The notes below the pieces were generated by a model. The model had not been told where the DNA came from and did not search any database. It saw only the letters and a list, made by a program, of their open reading frames with translations. 64,000 nt of DNA. Source: Calvatia gigantea (lineage: Eukaryota; Basidiomycota; Agaricomycetes; Agaricales; Lycoperdaceae). The stretch's first letter is position 1. Every line of letters starts with the position of its first letter. The position numbers were made by a program, and so were the translations under genes. The stretch covers positions 2,108,001 to 2,172,000 of the forward strand of contig JACAAK010000003.1 in NCBI GenBank assembly GCA_025093985.1, written 5' to 3'. Positions 1-9,635 of the stretch are shown here, piece after piece.

Positions 1-69
1 ACTGTTTACATGAGTGTGAGTTTTGCTGTCCCGACAAAAATTTGATCGTATCGCCCATTGCACCTTCAG

Positions 70-911
70 TTTGTGTATGGGTGCCTATATCTCTTATTCC
101 AAGCATTCCCAATCGTTTTTGGAGAAGGCCACCACCTCTCAGCAGGTATTTCTGGCTTGATGTTCCTGCCCATTCCGATTGGCGGTGCATTGGCCGTATC
201 CCTGGTAACCTGGCATCTTCACGCGCTTCAGGCTGCCGCTTATCCACTCTTTCAGTATGTCGGAATCTTCAATCCCAGATACAGGCGGGAAGCCAAGAGG
301 TTGGCCCCGGAGCCTGTGCCCCCTGAGTTCCGGCTTGAAATCGCGATGCTCTCTGGACCGCTTTTTGCGATCTCGTTCTTCTGGTTTGCGTGGTCTTCCC
401 CTCCCCACATTTCGTTTTGGGCACCAATGATGTCTGGCCTACTCATGGGCTTCAGCATCAGTCTTATCTTTGTATGCTGGACCCACTCCTGAAATGGCAG
501 CCAATCTAATTACGTCCATTAGCTCGGGCTATTTAACTATCTCATCGATGTTTACCTCTATGTTGCCGCTTCCGCTCTGGCAAGTACCACGGTAATCCGT
601 AGTCTGTGCGGTGCTGGATTCCCTGTAAGAAGACACCGCCTCAAAGTCTTTCCACCTCCTCATTTCCTGTTCAGTTATTTGCAGGAGATATGTACCGGAA
701 GCTGGACCCACGATGGGCGTCCACTATTCTCGGCTTTATTGCGCTCGCGATGGTTCCTATACCGTTTGCGTTTAAGAAGTATGTTCACAGAGAGCTGTTT
801 CGCCTCCCAAATTCGGTCCTCACTAACGAAACTCCCCAGGTATGGACCCTGGATACGATCAAAGTCGCGCTATGCACCAACAGCTCTCTCATTGCCCAAG
901 TAATAGTTTGA
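70..911 (+). CDS. MFS transporter, polyamine/drug:H+ antiporter type (3' end only)
   Basis: C-terminal part of a major facilitator superfamily transporter resembling the fungal TPO/DHA1 group, which exports polyamines or drugs at the plasma membrane. The upstream exons lie outside the window. Visible exons are 70-471, 523-624 and 675-911, joined by introns with GT..AG ends (472-522, 625-674). The joined frame gives hydrophobic spans around FPIVFGEGHHLSAGISGLMF, then a loop with FNPRYRREAKRLAPEPVPPE, then SLIF-LGLFNYLIDVYLYVA and SLCGAGFPLFAGDMY, typical of the last four spans of this family, ending near FKKYVHREL. The NYLID and GAGFPLF motifs are what I recognise. The stop at 909-911 may be bypassed by a further small intron beginning near 841. 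Substrate cannot be read from sequence. Confidence 0.8.
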
Positions 912-1057
912 AGGGGCGGGTAGTACTTGGCCCTGCGCCAGAAGAGACAAACTCATTCCATGTTTCGTGCATTGCCATACGCAATAAATTAATAAACCGC
1001 CTACCAGATTGTGGCACAGTCACGCCTTTGTTATAGTCACGACCGTCACACGACTCC

Positions 1058-1063
1058 CACGTG
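1058..1063. promoter_or_regulatory. CACGTG E-box upstream of uS17m
   Basis: Palindromic CACGTG, 79 bp before the uS17m start codon. CACGTG is the core recognised by bHLH factors of the Cbf1/Pho4 type in fungi. This hexamer is expected about once per 4 kb by chance, so function is only a possibility. Confidence 0.25.
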
Positions 1064-1141
1064 CAAGAAACTTTGGCTTTGCTGGACCTGCTCTGAGGCG
1101 TGGACTGTATGTTCCGCGTCTGCCTGGCCAGCCCGCCTACC

Positions 1142-1570
1142 ATGCCGCCTATGACTTTCCAAGGAATCGTTACCAAAGTTGGCTTCATGAATAAGACTGC
1201 CACAGTAACCGTGTCGAGATGGGTATTTCACAGGATAACGGGCAAGGTGAGTAACAAGTCACTACTTTGGGCGAATGAGCTAAAGACTTCGGCAGCGCAT
1301 TGAGCGCAGCAAGAAGTACTTAGTTCACGACGAGAAGAACAGTATGTGATCTGTCTGAGCTCCGTAGCGTGAATTATTCCAACAGCCCCTCCAGAACTAC
1401 GGCAAGACGACGTTGTCCTCATCCAAAATTGTCCGCCAGTTTCTGCCAGGAAGCGGTTCGCACTTCAGCGGGTCCTCAGGAGCCCTCTTGCAGAACGTGA
1501 ATTGGCACGGGCACGTTTTACAGAAGAAACCACGGCCCGTGAAGCAACAAGTACAGTTCAAGCTGCTTAA
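1142..1570 (+). CDS. MRPS17: Mitochondrial small-subunit ribosomal protein uS17m
   Basis: 108-residue protein of the bacterial S17 family, an OB-fold primary binder of small-subunit rRNA, here in the mitochondrial ribosome. Exons 1142-1246, 1296-1341 and 1395-1570 keep frame (35 codons, then phases 0 and 1). The N-terminus FQGIVTKVGFMNKTATVTV is the classic S17 opening; RIERSKKYLVHDEKN and then DDVVLIQNCPPVSARKRF follow the family (bacterial GDxVxIxExRPxSKxKRW). After the fold there is a charged C-terminal helix (ERELARARFTEETTAREA), usual for fungal mitochondrial versions. A second ATG three codons downstream (1151) would also work. Short length and absence of cytosolic eS-type extensions argue for the organellar form. 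Confidence 0.9.
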
Positions 1571-1709
1571 TAAAGCCATGCGCTCTCCCTCCGATCCTTT
1601 TTAAAAGCGACACACGACGTACTCCGGCACTTGCACTTACTGGAACCGTACTCGCCAGAGTTGGCAGTGGGCATTGAAAGTTTAGGTCAAAGGAGGAAGT
1701 AACGAGTAA

Positions 1710-2240
1710 CTAAGGATTTGATGGATTGGTTTGTTGAATTGCGGTTTGAATCTCCACAAGCTATAATAGATTATAGGAGTGCGATAATGTTAATATCTAA
1801 CCCCAGTTCCTCACAAGGCATGGCTGACCTCTTTTTTCTTCTTCTCTTGCTTTCCCTCAAGTTCGTTGAGCTGAGACTCGACGCGTTTACTTGGAAAGTG
1901 TTAAAAAGAATATCTGGCGATATGAAGGGTGAAAACGAACATCTCTCCCTTAATAAATTCCAACCGCGTATCCACGTTGCTCTTTGCCTCAGTTATGTCT
2001 TGCTTTACAAGTACAGGTCCGATTTGTTTGTACACAGTATTTTTGGGCGTGAGGTTTGAAAATTCCTAGCCTTCTCTTAGCCAAGGCCCTTCAAGTCAGA
2101 TTATACCACACCTTTTTCACTAGTTCATTCTCCGATAGCTGCGCCTCTAGCTTCTGCCTAGCTTCGACAGCCTTTGCCATGTCCGCCTGTAACTTTTGAA
2201 ATTCACTCGTGGCCGATTGAAGCTTGATGGCAAGGGACAT
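1710..2240 (-). CDS. YKE2: Prefoldin subunit 6 (beta-type)
   Basis: 121-residue beta-type prefoldin subunit. The prefoldin hexamer captures unfolded actin and tubulin and hands them to the CCT chaperonin in the cytosol. Four exons on the minus strand: 2240-2112, 2065-1941, 1889-1829, 1760-1710, all joined in frame by GT-AG introns. The N-terminal helix has KLQADMAKAVEARQKLEAQ followed by SENELVKK; the hairpin region reads LTPKNTVYKQIGPVLVKQD and the C-terminal helix RVESQLNELEGKQEKKKKEL. These match prefoldin 6/KE2 (ENELVKKEF..., YKLIGPVLVKQ...). Start is the ATG at 2240, directly opening the first coiled-coil helix. It is divergent from the gamma-glutamyltranspeptidase gene. Confidence 0.93.
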
Positions 2241-2584
2241 CGTCGTGGATTGTGGCAATCAATGTGAATGGGTTGTGTTTCGGAAGGTAGCCGAGCTGGA
2301 TCTTATCTTATCTCCGTTAATCGCTCCCTTGAGAATGGCACTTCAAAACAAACCATGTTCGACTCATCACCTGCTCCTTTTCACTGGGAATCTGATATAT
2401 TCTATCACCTGTGACTGCAGACAATGGGAATTAACATCCGAAGCCAGGCGCGCCGAAAGCCGCGGGACGGGTATGTACGGGCCTCCGCCTTGCATGTTTT
2501 GCCGGACCTGCGTGTATATAATTATAAGTAGATTCTCAATACCCCATCGTTCTTTTCCTCTCTCCACCTGTATCAAATTCAATC
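2241..2584. promoter_or_regulatory. Divergent intergenic promoter, prefoldin 6 / GGT
   Basis: 344 bp with no coding signal between the two divergent start codons. Near the GGT side is an A/T element, TATATAATTATAAG at 2515-2528, about 60-70 bp before the ATG, a reasonable TATA box; it is followed by a pyrimidine-rich stretch (TTCTTTTCCTCTCTCC) usual near fungal transcription starts. No comparable TATA element was seen on the prefoldin side. Confidence 0.5.
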
Positions 2585-5257
2585 ATGTCATCACGCATCA
2601 AGATCGACTGGAAGAAAGTTAATAACCCCGATCTTGCTTTTCAACGTTTCCCAAGCAGGAGATCGGTAGTTTATGGAACGAAAGGCATCGTATCTTGCTC
2701 CCAGCCTCTGGCTACGGAGGCTGGCCTGGAAATCTTGAGGAAAGGCGGAAACGCTGGTGTGTATATGATGCGAGTTCTATGGGCGGTACCTAATACCAGG
2801 CCTCTGTGCCTTCTCAGCCGACGCAGCCGTCGCGACTTCGGCTGCGTTAAATGTAACCGAACCCAGTTGTTGTGGCATCGGAGGGTTTGTAGATCCGCGC
2901 GATTTCATGGGATATCCAAGAATTGACGTTTACAGAGATGCGTTCTGTTTATACTATGATGCAAAAACCAAGCAAGTCAAGGCTTTGAACGGTTCAGGAA
3001 GAGCGCCTAAGAAACTGGACATCGACCATCTCCGAAAACGCGGAATCGAAGGCAAGCGAATTCCCTTGGACGACCTAAACAGTATTACCGTGCCAGGTTT
3101 GTTGCCACAAGCGTCTCTGACAGAAATTTGGTGTTTATAAAGCACCCACAGGAGCTGCTGCCGCTTGGGCTGACACCGTTGAGAAGCTTGGGAGCGGAAA
3201 GCTCACTTTGTCTGAAGTTCTGGAACCCGCTATACGGCTTGCCGAAGAAGGGTAAATCTTACTTTCTATGGCCTATAAGCGTACTGAACCTCTGATCGCA
3301 GTGTCCCAGTCTCAGAGATAAACAGTGCCGCTGTATGTGACACAACATCTATCATTTCCGAAGAGTAAAGTCTGACGGCTTCTAATGTATGATTCAGTGG
3401 CAAGTGTCGGAGGTCAGTTTAGGAAATCTAGCTAAGCAGATCTCATGCGACTCATTATATCTTGAATGCAGAAGTTGATCAAGAACGCATCGCCGAATGC
3501 AGACGAAATGTTATTGGACGGGCGAGCACCACACCCAGGAGAAGTCATCAAGCTCCCGAACCTTGCAAGGACTTTCCGTGAACTCGGTGAGAAAGGAAAA
3601 GACGGGTTTTACAAGGGGAGAGTAGCCCAGGCTATTGTTGATCTCATTAAGAGTAAAGGTGGTGTTATGGAGCTCGATGATTTGGCTGAGCATTCAACAT
3701 CCTTCATTGAGCCCATCAAGTATACCTACGCCAATGAAGTCACCGTGTACGAGGTGGGGTCTCCGAGTTTTTCCCAGTACTTGGGCTGTACTGATCTCAT
3801 GTTGTAGTGTCCTCCAAATGGCCAAGGTAGTGGGTCTTAGGTGATCGTCTCTCCCATGACTAAAGTCTGTTCACCCAGGTATCACTGCTCTCATTGCTTT
3901 GGGTATCCTTGAGCAAATCCAAGAGCAGGGTCTGACTAGACCTCTATCGGAGATGGAGCCAACTTCGCCTGAGTATTTGCATACTCTCATCGAGGCACTC
4001 CGGTGAGCTTAGGACTCCTCTCGTGCTTGAATTTTTTCCCTGACGTTCTTGCAGGCTTGCCTTCGCAGGTGAACCTTTGATATCCTAACGGATACATTGA
4101 ATGCTGACAATATTGAAGACAGTCAATGGTATGTTACGGACCCAGATGTGGTCCATGTTCCAGTGCGGGAGCTGCTGAGCAAGGTTGGGTTGTTCGTAAT
4201 TCCTATGCCTGGTCCGAGCCAACAAATATCCTTTTAATCCGCAGGAATATCTTGCAAAGCGGGCTAGGCTCTTCGATCCTAAGAGGACGAATCCTCAAGT
4301 TGTCCATGTGAGTTTGGGTAGTTGCGGAAGTGCTAAACGATGGTCATCGTGTGACAGGGAAACCCAATGAACAGCTCGGACACTGTATACTTCACTGGTA
4401 TGTCCACCTACTGCCGGTTTAACATTCTCGCCAGCTGAACGAGGGAATAGTCAGCGATCAGTGGGGTAATGCTTGCAGCTACATTCAGAGTAACTTCGCA
4501 GGTGTGCAGCAACTGAATATCATGTCTTAATCTGCAGCTGACACCTTAACAGGTTTCGGTACCGGGGGTGAGTTTAGGCTCGACAAACCGTGTCAAAATA
4601 CCTTGACGAAGATAATCTTATCCAGCAATACCGAAGGGCTGTGGGTTTACACTACAAAACCGCGGAAACGGGTTCATTTTGGACAAAGACCACCCCAATG
4701 CGCTCAAAGGCGGAAAGCGGCCTTACCACACCATTATCCCTGCAATGGCTCTCCGAGGGGACGAATTGTTCTTAAGTTATGGCGTCATGGGTGGATTTAT
4801 GCAGGTTGGTCGGGTTGCAACACATGCACAACGAAATGGACTGATGGCCTCCAAAGCCACAAGGGCATATTCAAGTGTTATTTAACATCCTTCGAGGATA
4901 CACGGTTCAGGCTGCCTTGGATGCTCCTCGATTCTGTATCTCTGCCGGTATGCCGGAGAACCAGACTCGGTCGAGTGGGCCGGCGGGTGATGCGAACAGT
5001 GAGGTGTACTTTGAAGATACGATGCCTCCTGAGACCATAAAAAAGCTGCAAGGTAAATGTGAAGCTGGTTTGCCATTCCACATTCTGACCTCTGGGTATT
5101 AGAAATGGGCCACGACGCTCGCGTTGTGACTGGGTTCCACCGTGGTATGCTGGGGAGGGGCCAGGTTATCCAAAAGCTACAGGATGCCTCCGGGAAGCTC
5201 GTATGGGCTGCTGGCTCGGACCTTCGTGCAGATGGTCATGCCGCAGCACAAATTTAA
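2585..5257 (+). CDS. Gamma-glutamyltranspeptidase family protein, highly fragmented gene
   Basis: Ntn-hydrolase of the gamma-glutamyltransferase family, which cleaves or transfers the gamma-glutamyl group of glutathione and related amides after self-cleavage. The N-terminus ([11 protein letters not shown]) has no clear signal peptide. Family blocks in order: [20 protein letters not shown] and [60 protein letters not shown], then the catalytic segment [19 protein letters not shown], where Thr of DT would be the nucleophile, followed by [21 protein letters not shown] and YGVMGGFMQ. The end reads [14 protein letters not shown]. About 15 exons; clear ones are 2585-2756, 2818-2884, 2936-3096, 3143-3251, and very small ones at 3302-3332, 3398-3412, 3808-3826, 4055-4068 and 4553-4567. 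It resembles the bacterial-like fungal branch rather than secreted GGT. Confidence 0.88.
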
Positions 5258-5422
5258 GGGGCAAAATGTGGCCACAAATATTAAAGCGTCAGATATTTCA
5301 AAAGTCCAAATTGGGTTAACAATTATCTATATCTATAAGATTGCGATATGCTGTTACATCCGCCGCTGGCGTTCGCTTCCTCCTGCGAGGACGTTATGAG
5401 ATAAAAGAATGGGCTTTTGTAT

Positions 5423-7070
5423 CTAAAACGCACCAGCTTGCCCGCGACGATATTCACGTAGCTCCTTCGTCTTATCCGGTCCTCGCGTCTTCCCCCAGCC
5501 TTTCAACGGCACAACAATCGCTGTACCGTTATCTGCACCTCCGAGTTCTTCTGAGAAGGAGAGGATCCTGTCTGCAGCGACCTTAGGATTATGTGCATTC
5601 CGTGCAAGATCCACCACTTCTTGGTCTGAGAGTACGGATGAAACTCCATCAGAAATGAGCACTGCGCACGACCATTCGTTGCCTACGCATGGCAGTTAGG
5701 TGATCATCAAGCGGTTAATTAGAAGTTGCGCACCCGCAAGTAATTTTGACCTAACTTCAGGTTCCGGCGTCACGCCAAACTTTTTGTATCGTAAGTCACC
5801 TAAGCTGGTATAAAGCTAGTCAGGCTTTAGAGGATTGACAACAGTTGGCATTAGAATCACCATCTTGTGTTCGCAAGCGCACCCATCCATCTATAAAAAT
5901 ACATTGGTGGAACATCAGAGGACATATGGACAGGATATTTTACCTCGAGTCTCCGAAAGAGTCTGTGATGAGTGATGAGCCCATCATCTTACGTAGGCGG
6001 ATGCTTTCTATATGAGCATCTGCATGATGGTTTTCTGTCATCGGGAAGACATTACCACCGTCTACGGCTGATAGTAAGACACGCGTATCACTACAGTTCC
6101 CTCCAACATGAGGATATACAAGTTGGAAGCGTGGGAAGTCAACCTACCCACAGTGCGCCACGGTCAACGATAGTTTATCGGCGGAAAAGAAGGTCGTAGA
6201 AGGTGTATCTAGAGAGTGAAATATTGCAACAGAGGAAGTAGCGCCGCAGCATTCGGCGGTGTCGTCAATCGACAGGTTTTTGTCGACCTAAACGGGGGAA
6301 TGAGCACGAAACTACACCGTCAATGCATTAACCACACCTCGAAGAACGCCTGCGTTGCTCTGGCCTCTATGTCTAATTCCGGGGTTCCCTCCGTGTTATG
6401 TATCCAAGGTATCAAGGCGCCGCCTCTGAATCTCTTGAAGTATCCGCCAATTTCCTTGATCCAAGCAAAGAGCTCAGGTATGTGGGATTTATTGACCGAC
6501 TCGAAAATGCCATGGAGTTCTTGTCTAAGATACTGCGAAACTGCCGATCCACCATGACTAGTTGACGGTGGTTCGATATTGTGGAGTGAACCGAAATACA
6601 TAGACGACGCACCCATCATATATCCCAACGAATACAGCCTGCCTTGCGAGAACCGGACTCAGCTTGGATGGGTCCCAGTCAATTCCATGGAACTTTTTGG
6701 CACTCAAGCGCAGCTCTTCTGGGTTTAAAGATAATGTCGCGAAACTGTAGAAATCCTCCTGATGCCTGTGTGGAAGGTAAGAAAGGGAGTTCGCCGCCAA
6801 AGGAGGGGGAACTTGAATTACCCCCTGTTTCCTCGCGAGGTTGCAACGCCAATAACTTTCGGTGAAGCCAGAGGCACTCGGATAATGCCGTCTACGACAC
6901 GTGCGATGAATTTTGACAGAAAGGTGGTGGTGGTGGTGGTGGTGGTGGTGGTGGTTTATTGACGTACTGGGGGAGAAGACGCGTACGTAGTCGTGATACG
7001 GTCGTGCTAGTGGAAGGACTTGACTGGATTGTGGAACGGCACAGACACTGCCAAGCAAGCGGAGAGTCAT
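5423..7070 (-). CDS. PP2C-family protein phosphatase, possibly mitochondrial (Ptc6-like)
   Basis: Metal-dependent serine/threonine phosphatase. Exon 1 is 7070-6968 (N-terminus MTLRLLGSVCAVPQSSQVLP, basic and acid-free, a plausible mitochondrial presequence). Joined at 6891-6822 it gives GIIRVPLASPKVIGVATSRG, then 6765-6613 gives GHQEDFYSFATLSLNPEEL and FVGIYDG, and from 6557 the metal motif is completed as DGHGGSAVSQYL. Further exons give AECCGATSSVAIF, LTVAHCGDTRVLLSA, LGDLRYKKFGVTPEPEV, CAVLISDGVSSVLSDQEVVD and DNGTAIVVPLKGWG. PP2C hallmarks (RGxRxxxED-like, DGHGG, GDSR-like, SDG, DN) are present, though the first is degenerate (RGNRGHQED). About 420 residues. The Ptc6-like assignment rests on the SDGVSS/LAGW-like C-terminus and presequence and is less certain than the family. 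Confidence 0.85.
6923..6955 (+). repeat. (GGT)11 triplet microsatellite inside PP2C intron 1
   Basis: Eleven GGT units (CCA/ACC on the coding strand). It lies in the 76-nt intron 6967-6892 of the PP2C gene, which starts GTACGT and ends GTAG. Read without splicing it would encode poly-His, poly-Pro or poly-Thr. Confidence 0.9.
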
Positions 7071-7240
7071 TCACAGAGTTAATAGGGAGCCGGCATCCCA
7101 CTATGAATATATGAATGATGAGTGTATTTGTGACGGAAGAGTGCTGTCGAAGGTGTGTGCATTTTGGCGCCCGCTAGAATCCAATCACAACTTGACATCA
7201 TATTTAGCTCGTCTCTTGATCACTACTTATTGTCCTTTGT

Positions 7241-8235
7241 TTGCTCGCAAATTCTCGACTGCCTCAACACTACAAACGTCAGCGATTTCTTTGCAACCCC
7301 CCACTCCGGCGTTCCGTTCCGTCGGCGGAATATGGTGTGCTTCTTCCGTGGTTCCTAACGGATGCAGCATTGTCCCTGGCTCATCTCCTTTATCGACACC
7401 GAGCTTGCTCTCCGAGTGCGAAAAGTGGCACTGCTTGCTTTGCTCCCAAGATTAACGAAGCACATAGCAGGTTCACAGGCAGCTCTCTCTATCCCTCAGC
7501 GAATGATAGGATCCACTTTTTGCAAAATTGGACCTGTACCTGGTGCGGCAGTCCTGGGACTCTTCGCAGAAGTGCAATAGATCTCGTTAGTTCTCCGCTA
7601 CCTTCTTCTGGTTTTTCTTTGCCCAACAGATACAACTAACGAGTTGGATTCCGAGTGATATCCGCCCTTCGCTGGGTTTCGACTCCACACTTGCTCCGTA
7701 TTAAAACTGCCAGATGCGAATACTCAAGTTGCGGCCACAGGTTTTAAATGCTCTTTGAACCATTGGTACAACCAGCGCTTGTCGCATGCCCGGCAGGGAC
7801 TCGTAAAACAGCCTCCTGCTTGCAGCCCAACCATCTGGGATTGTTTTCAGATGCAACAGATGTGTGCATATGAATTTATGGCTGTCCCCAATTCTGTGGA
7901 CCTTTCACAGAAGAAGTGTGGAAGTAGTATGCGTACGCCATTTCTACCGTCAGGCTCAGCAACTGGTGATAAATACTTCGTGCAACGTTACAGGTTTGAT
8001 ATGGCGCAGGTCCCGGGAGGGGAACGGCGGGTGCCGCTACGGGCACTGGCTACGTCCAAGAGCTGGTTTCCCGGACGAAAAGGAGGATCTTACAGCCCAA
8101 AGGTACCGTAACTAAAGCATTGCCAGCAACGAAAGTCTTTTCCCACTGCAATCAGCCCCGATATGTGGGTATCATTTATGATTCTACAAGCGGTCAAATT
8201 CCCCGTCTTATGGATCTTTTATGCCAAGAGTAATT
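7241..8235 (+). pseudogene. Decayed histidine acid phosphatase / phytase-like gene
   Basis: Intergenic relic between the PP2C and VPS20 genes. One frame from about 7314 reads AEYGVLLPWF, then LAHLLYRHRACSPSAKSG, and 7490-7590 reads NDRIHFLQNWTCTWCGSPGT; these parallel fungal phytases (hydrophobic-LLxRHGARYPT, then ...FLNTWTYxLGxExLTPFGR). Further down in other frames are FCGPFTEEVW (about 7896-7925), YGAGPG, then GTGYVQELVSRT (about 8045-8075), and finally a segment with IIYDSTSG and IPRLMDLLC (8160-8230) where phytases have the FTHDN..IVxIMxALGL segment. The active-site RHGxRxP is RHRACSP, the HD proton donor is lost, and in-frame stops (TGA near 7870, TAG near 7927) and frame changes occur. 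Family members hydrolyse phosphomonoesters such as phytate, usually secreted; this copy cannot do so. Confidence 0.65.
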
Positions 8236-8555
8236 CACCAGTACATGTTTCCACGGAATTTACGAATTTCAATCCTGGATGGGCAGTTGCCTAGGGAGTT
8301 TGAGAAGCCTTGCGTGACTTCGTATTTGTTGCAAGATAAACCTACATGCATCCCAGCAAGCAGTCGTGATGTGCCCTGAGCGATCCTGTTGCGTCACATC
8401 ATTCAGGGTGACACAGACAACCTTGACCGGAGTTGGTGACGTCTTTCGAATCTCCAGTCAACCGGACCATATTACTGTCCAAACCAGGACCATTAAGCAC
8501 ATTAAATCGGAGTGTTTCTGATGCAACTCCTGCCCAAGGATAGTACTACCACATA
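8236..8555. other. Intergenic, pseudogene to VPS20
   Basis: 320 bp. I see no coding segment or RNA gene. It must contain the VPS20 promoter; no clear TATA element was found. Confidence 0.5.
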
Positions 8556-9555
8556 ATGGGTGTTAAACAGTCGCTGCCAAAGGTTACTGCGCAGGACAAA
8601 GCTATACTCGAGTACGACAACACCAGTCACTTACTCTCTACTTGTTGCTCATTCACCGTTCCTTACTGCCTACTTGTTCCTGGCGTACAGTCTGAAGCTA
8701 CAGAGAGACAAACTCCGGCAGTACCAGAAGAAGGTTCGTTCTGTTATCTCCTATTTGCGCCCCGCCCAATATTGACGCTCGGATTGGGGTTGTAGATACA
8801 AGCCGTACAAGACCGTGAGCATGCAATAGCTAAAGCACACCTTACCACGGGTCGGAAAGACCGAGCAATAATCGCACTACGGAGGAAGAAGTATCAGGAG
8901 GGTTTGTTGGTCAAGACTGACAAGCAGCTGGAAACCCTCGAGCAACTGGTTGGCCCTCCCGCCCCTTTTTGAAACGAATGGTTGATTAAGCATTTCGGGC
9001 AGGTATCGACGATTGAATTTTCGCTTGTCGAGGTCTCTGTGTTGCATGGATTAAAACAAGGCAACGAGGTATTGAAAGAGATTCATAAAGAGATGAATTT
9101 GGAGAGTGTGGAGAAGCTCTTGGAAGAGACACAGGAGGCAAGAGAATACCAGCAGGTCAGTCCCGAATGCGTTGTACCTCATTCCAAAAGCTCGAGAGGC
9201 TGATTCAGACTACCGTGTACAGGAAATTGGCGATATGTTAGCCAACAACTTAACTCTCGACGAAGAGGAGGCTGTTCAAGACGAGCTGAAGCAGCTCGAG
9301 GCCGAAGCTGTACGTCATTTTTTTTGCGTTTTAGAAGTTCTATACTAATTGTTTCTTAAAAAGCTTGGCCAAGCAGTGGAAGCAGTGGAACTACCACATG
9401 TCCCGACGATGGCACCTGTTCCGGAATCACCAACGGGTAATTGTATCAACTCTCTTCAACAGCACCTGCGCAACTCTCAGACCTCTTTTTCTTTTTTCAT
9501 AGCGGTGGAAACAGAACAGGAACCAGTCCATGGCAAGGTCGCGGTTGCGGCATAG
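8556..9555 (+). CDS. VPS20: ESCRT-III subunit VPS20 (CHMP6)
   Basis: About 205-residue Snf7-family protein. Vps20 links ESCRT-II to Snf7 polymerisation on endosomes during multivesicular body formation. The protein begins MGVKQSLPKVTAQDKAIL; Gly2 in MGxxxS is a good N-myristoylation site, as known for Vps20/CHMP6. Exon 1 ends at 8611, exon 2 starts at 8691 (LKLQRDKLRQYQKK). Next come DREHAIAKAHLTTGRKDRA and IALRRKKYQEGLL, the basic alpha1/alpha2 hairpin, then FSLVEVSVLHGLKQGNEVLK and MNLESVEKLLEETQEA, and an acidic C-terminal half (NLTLDEEEAVQDELKQLEAE) that carries the MIM/Vps4-binding type region. The stop is at 9553-9555. Start is fixed by the myristoylation motif. Confidence 0.95.
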
Positions 9556-9635
9556 ATGACATGCGGGGAATGGATCTAATACATTACTACTATTGTACAC
9601 TTTATCATGCAGAATCTATCAGAGCACTCACACAT

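Noticed and set aside
6558..7070. 170-codon minus-strand frame with ten His codons, as a single exon
   Set aside because: Splicing the GTACGT..GTAG intron gives the conserved PP2C sequence in another frame, so the His run is intronic.
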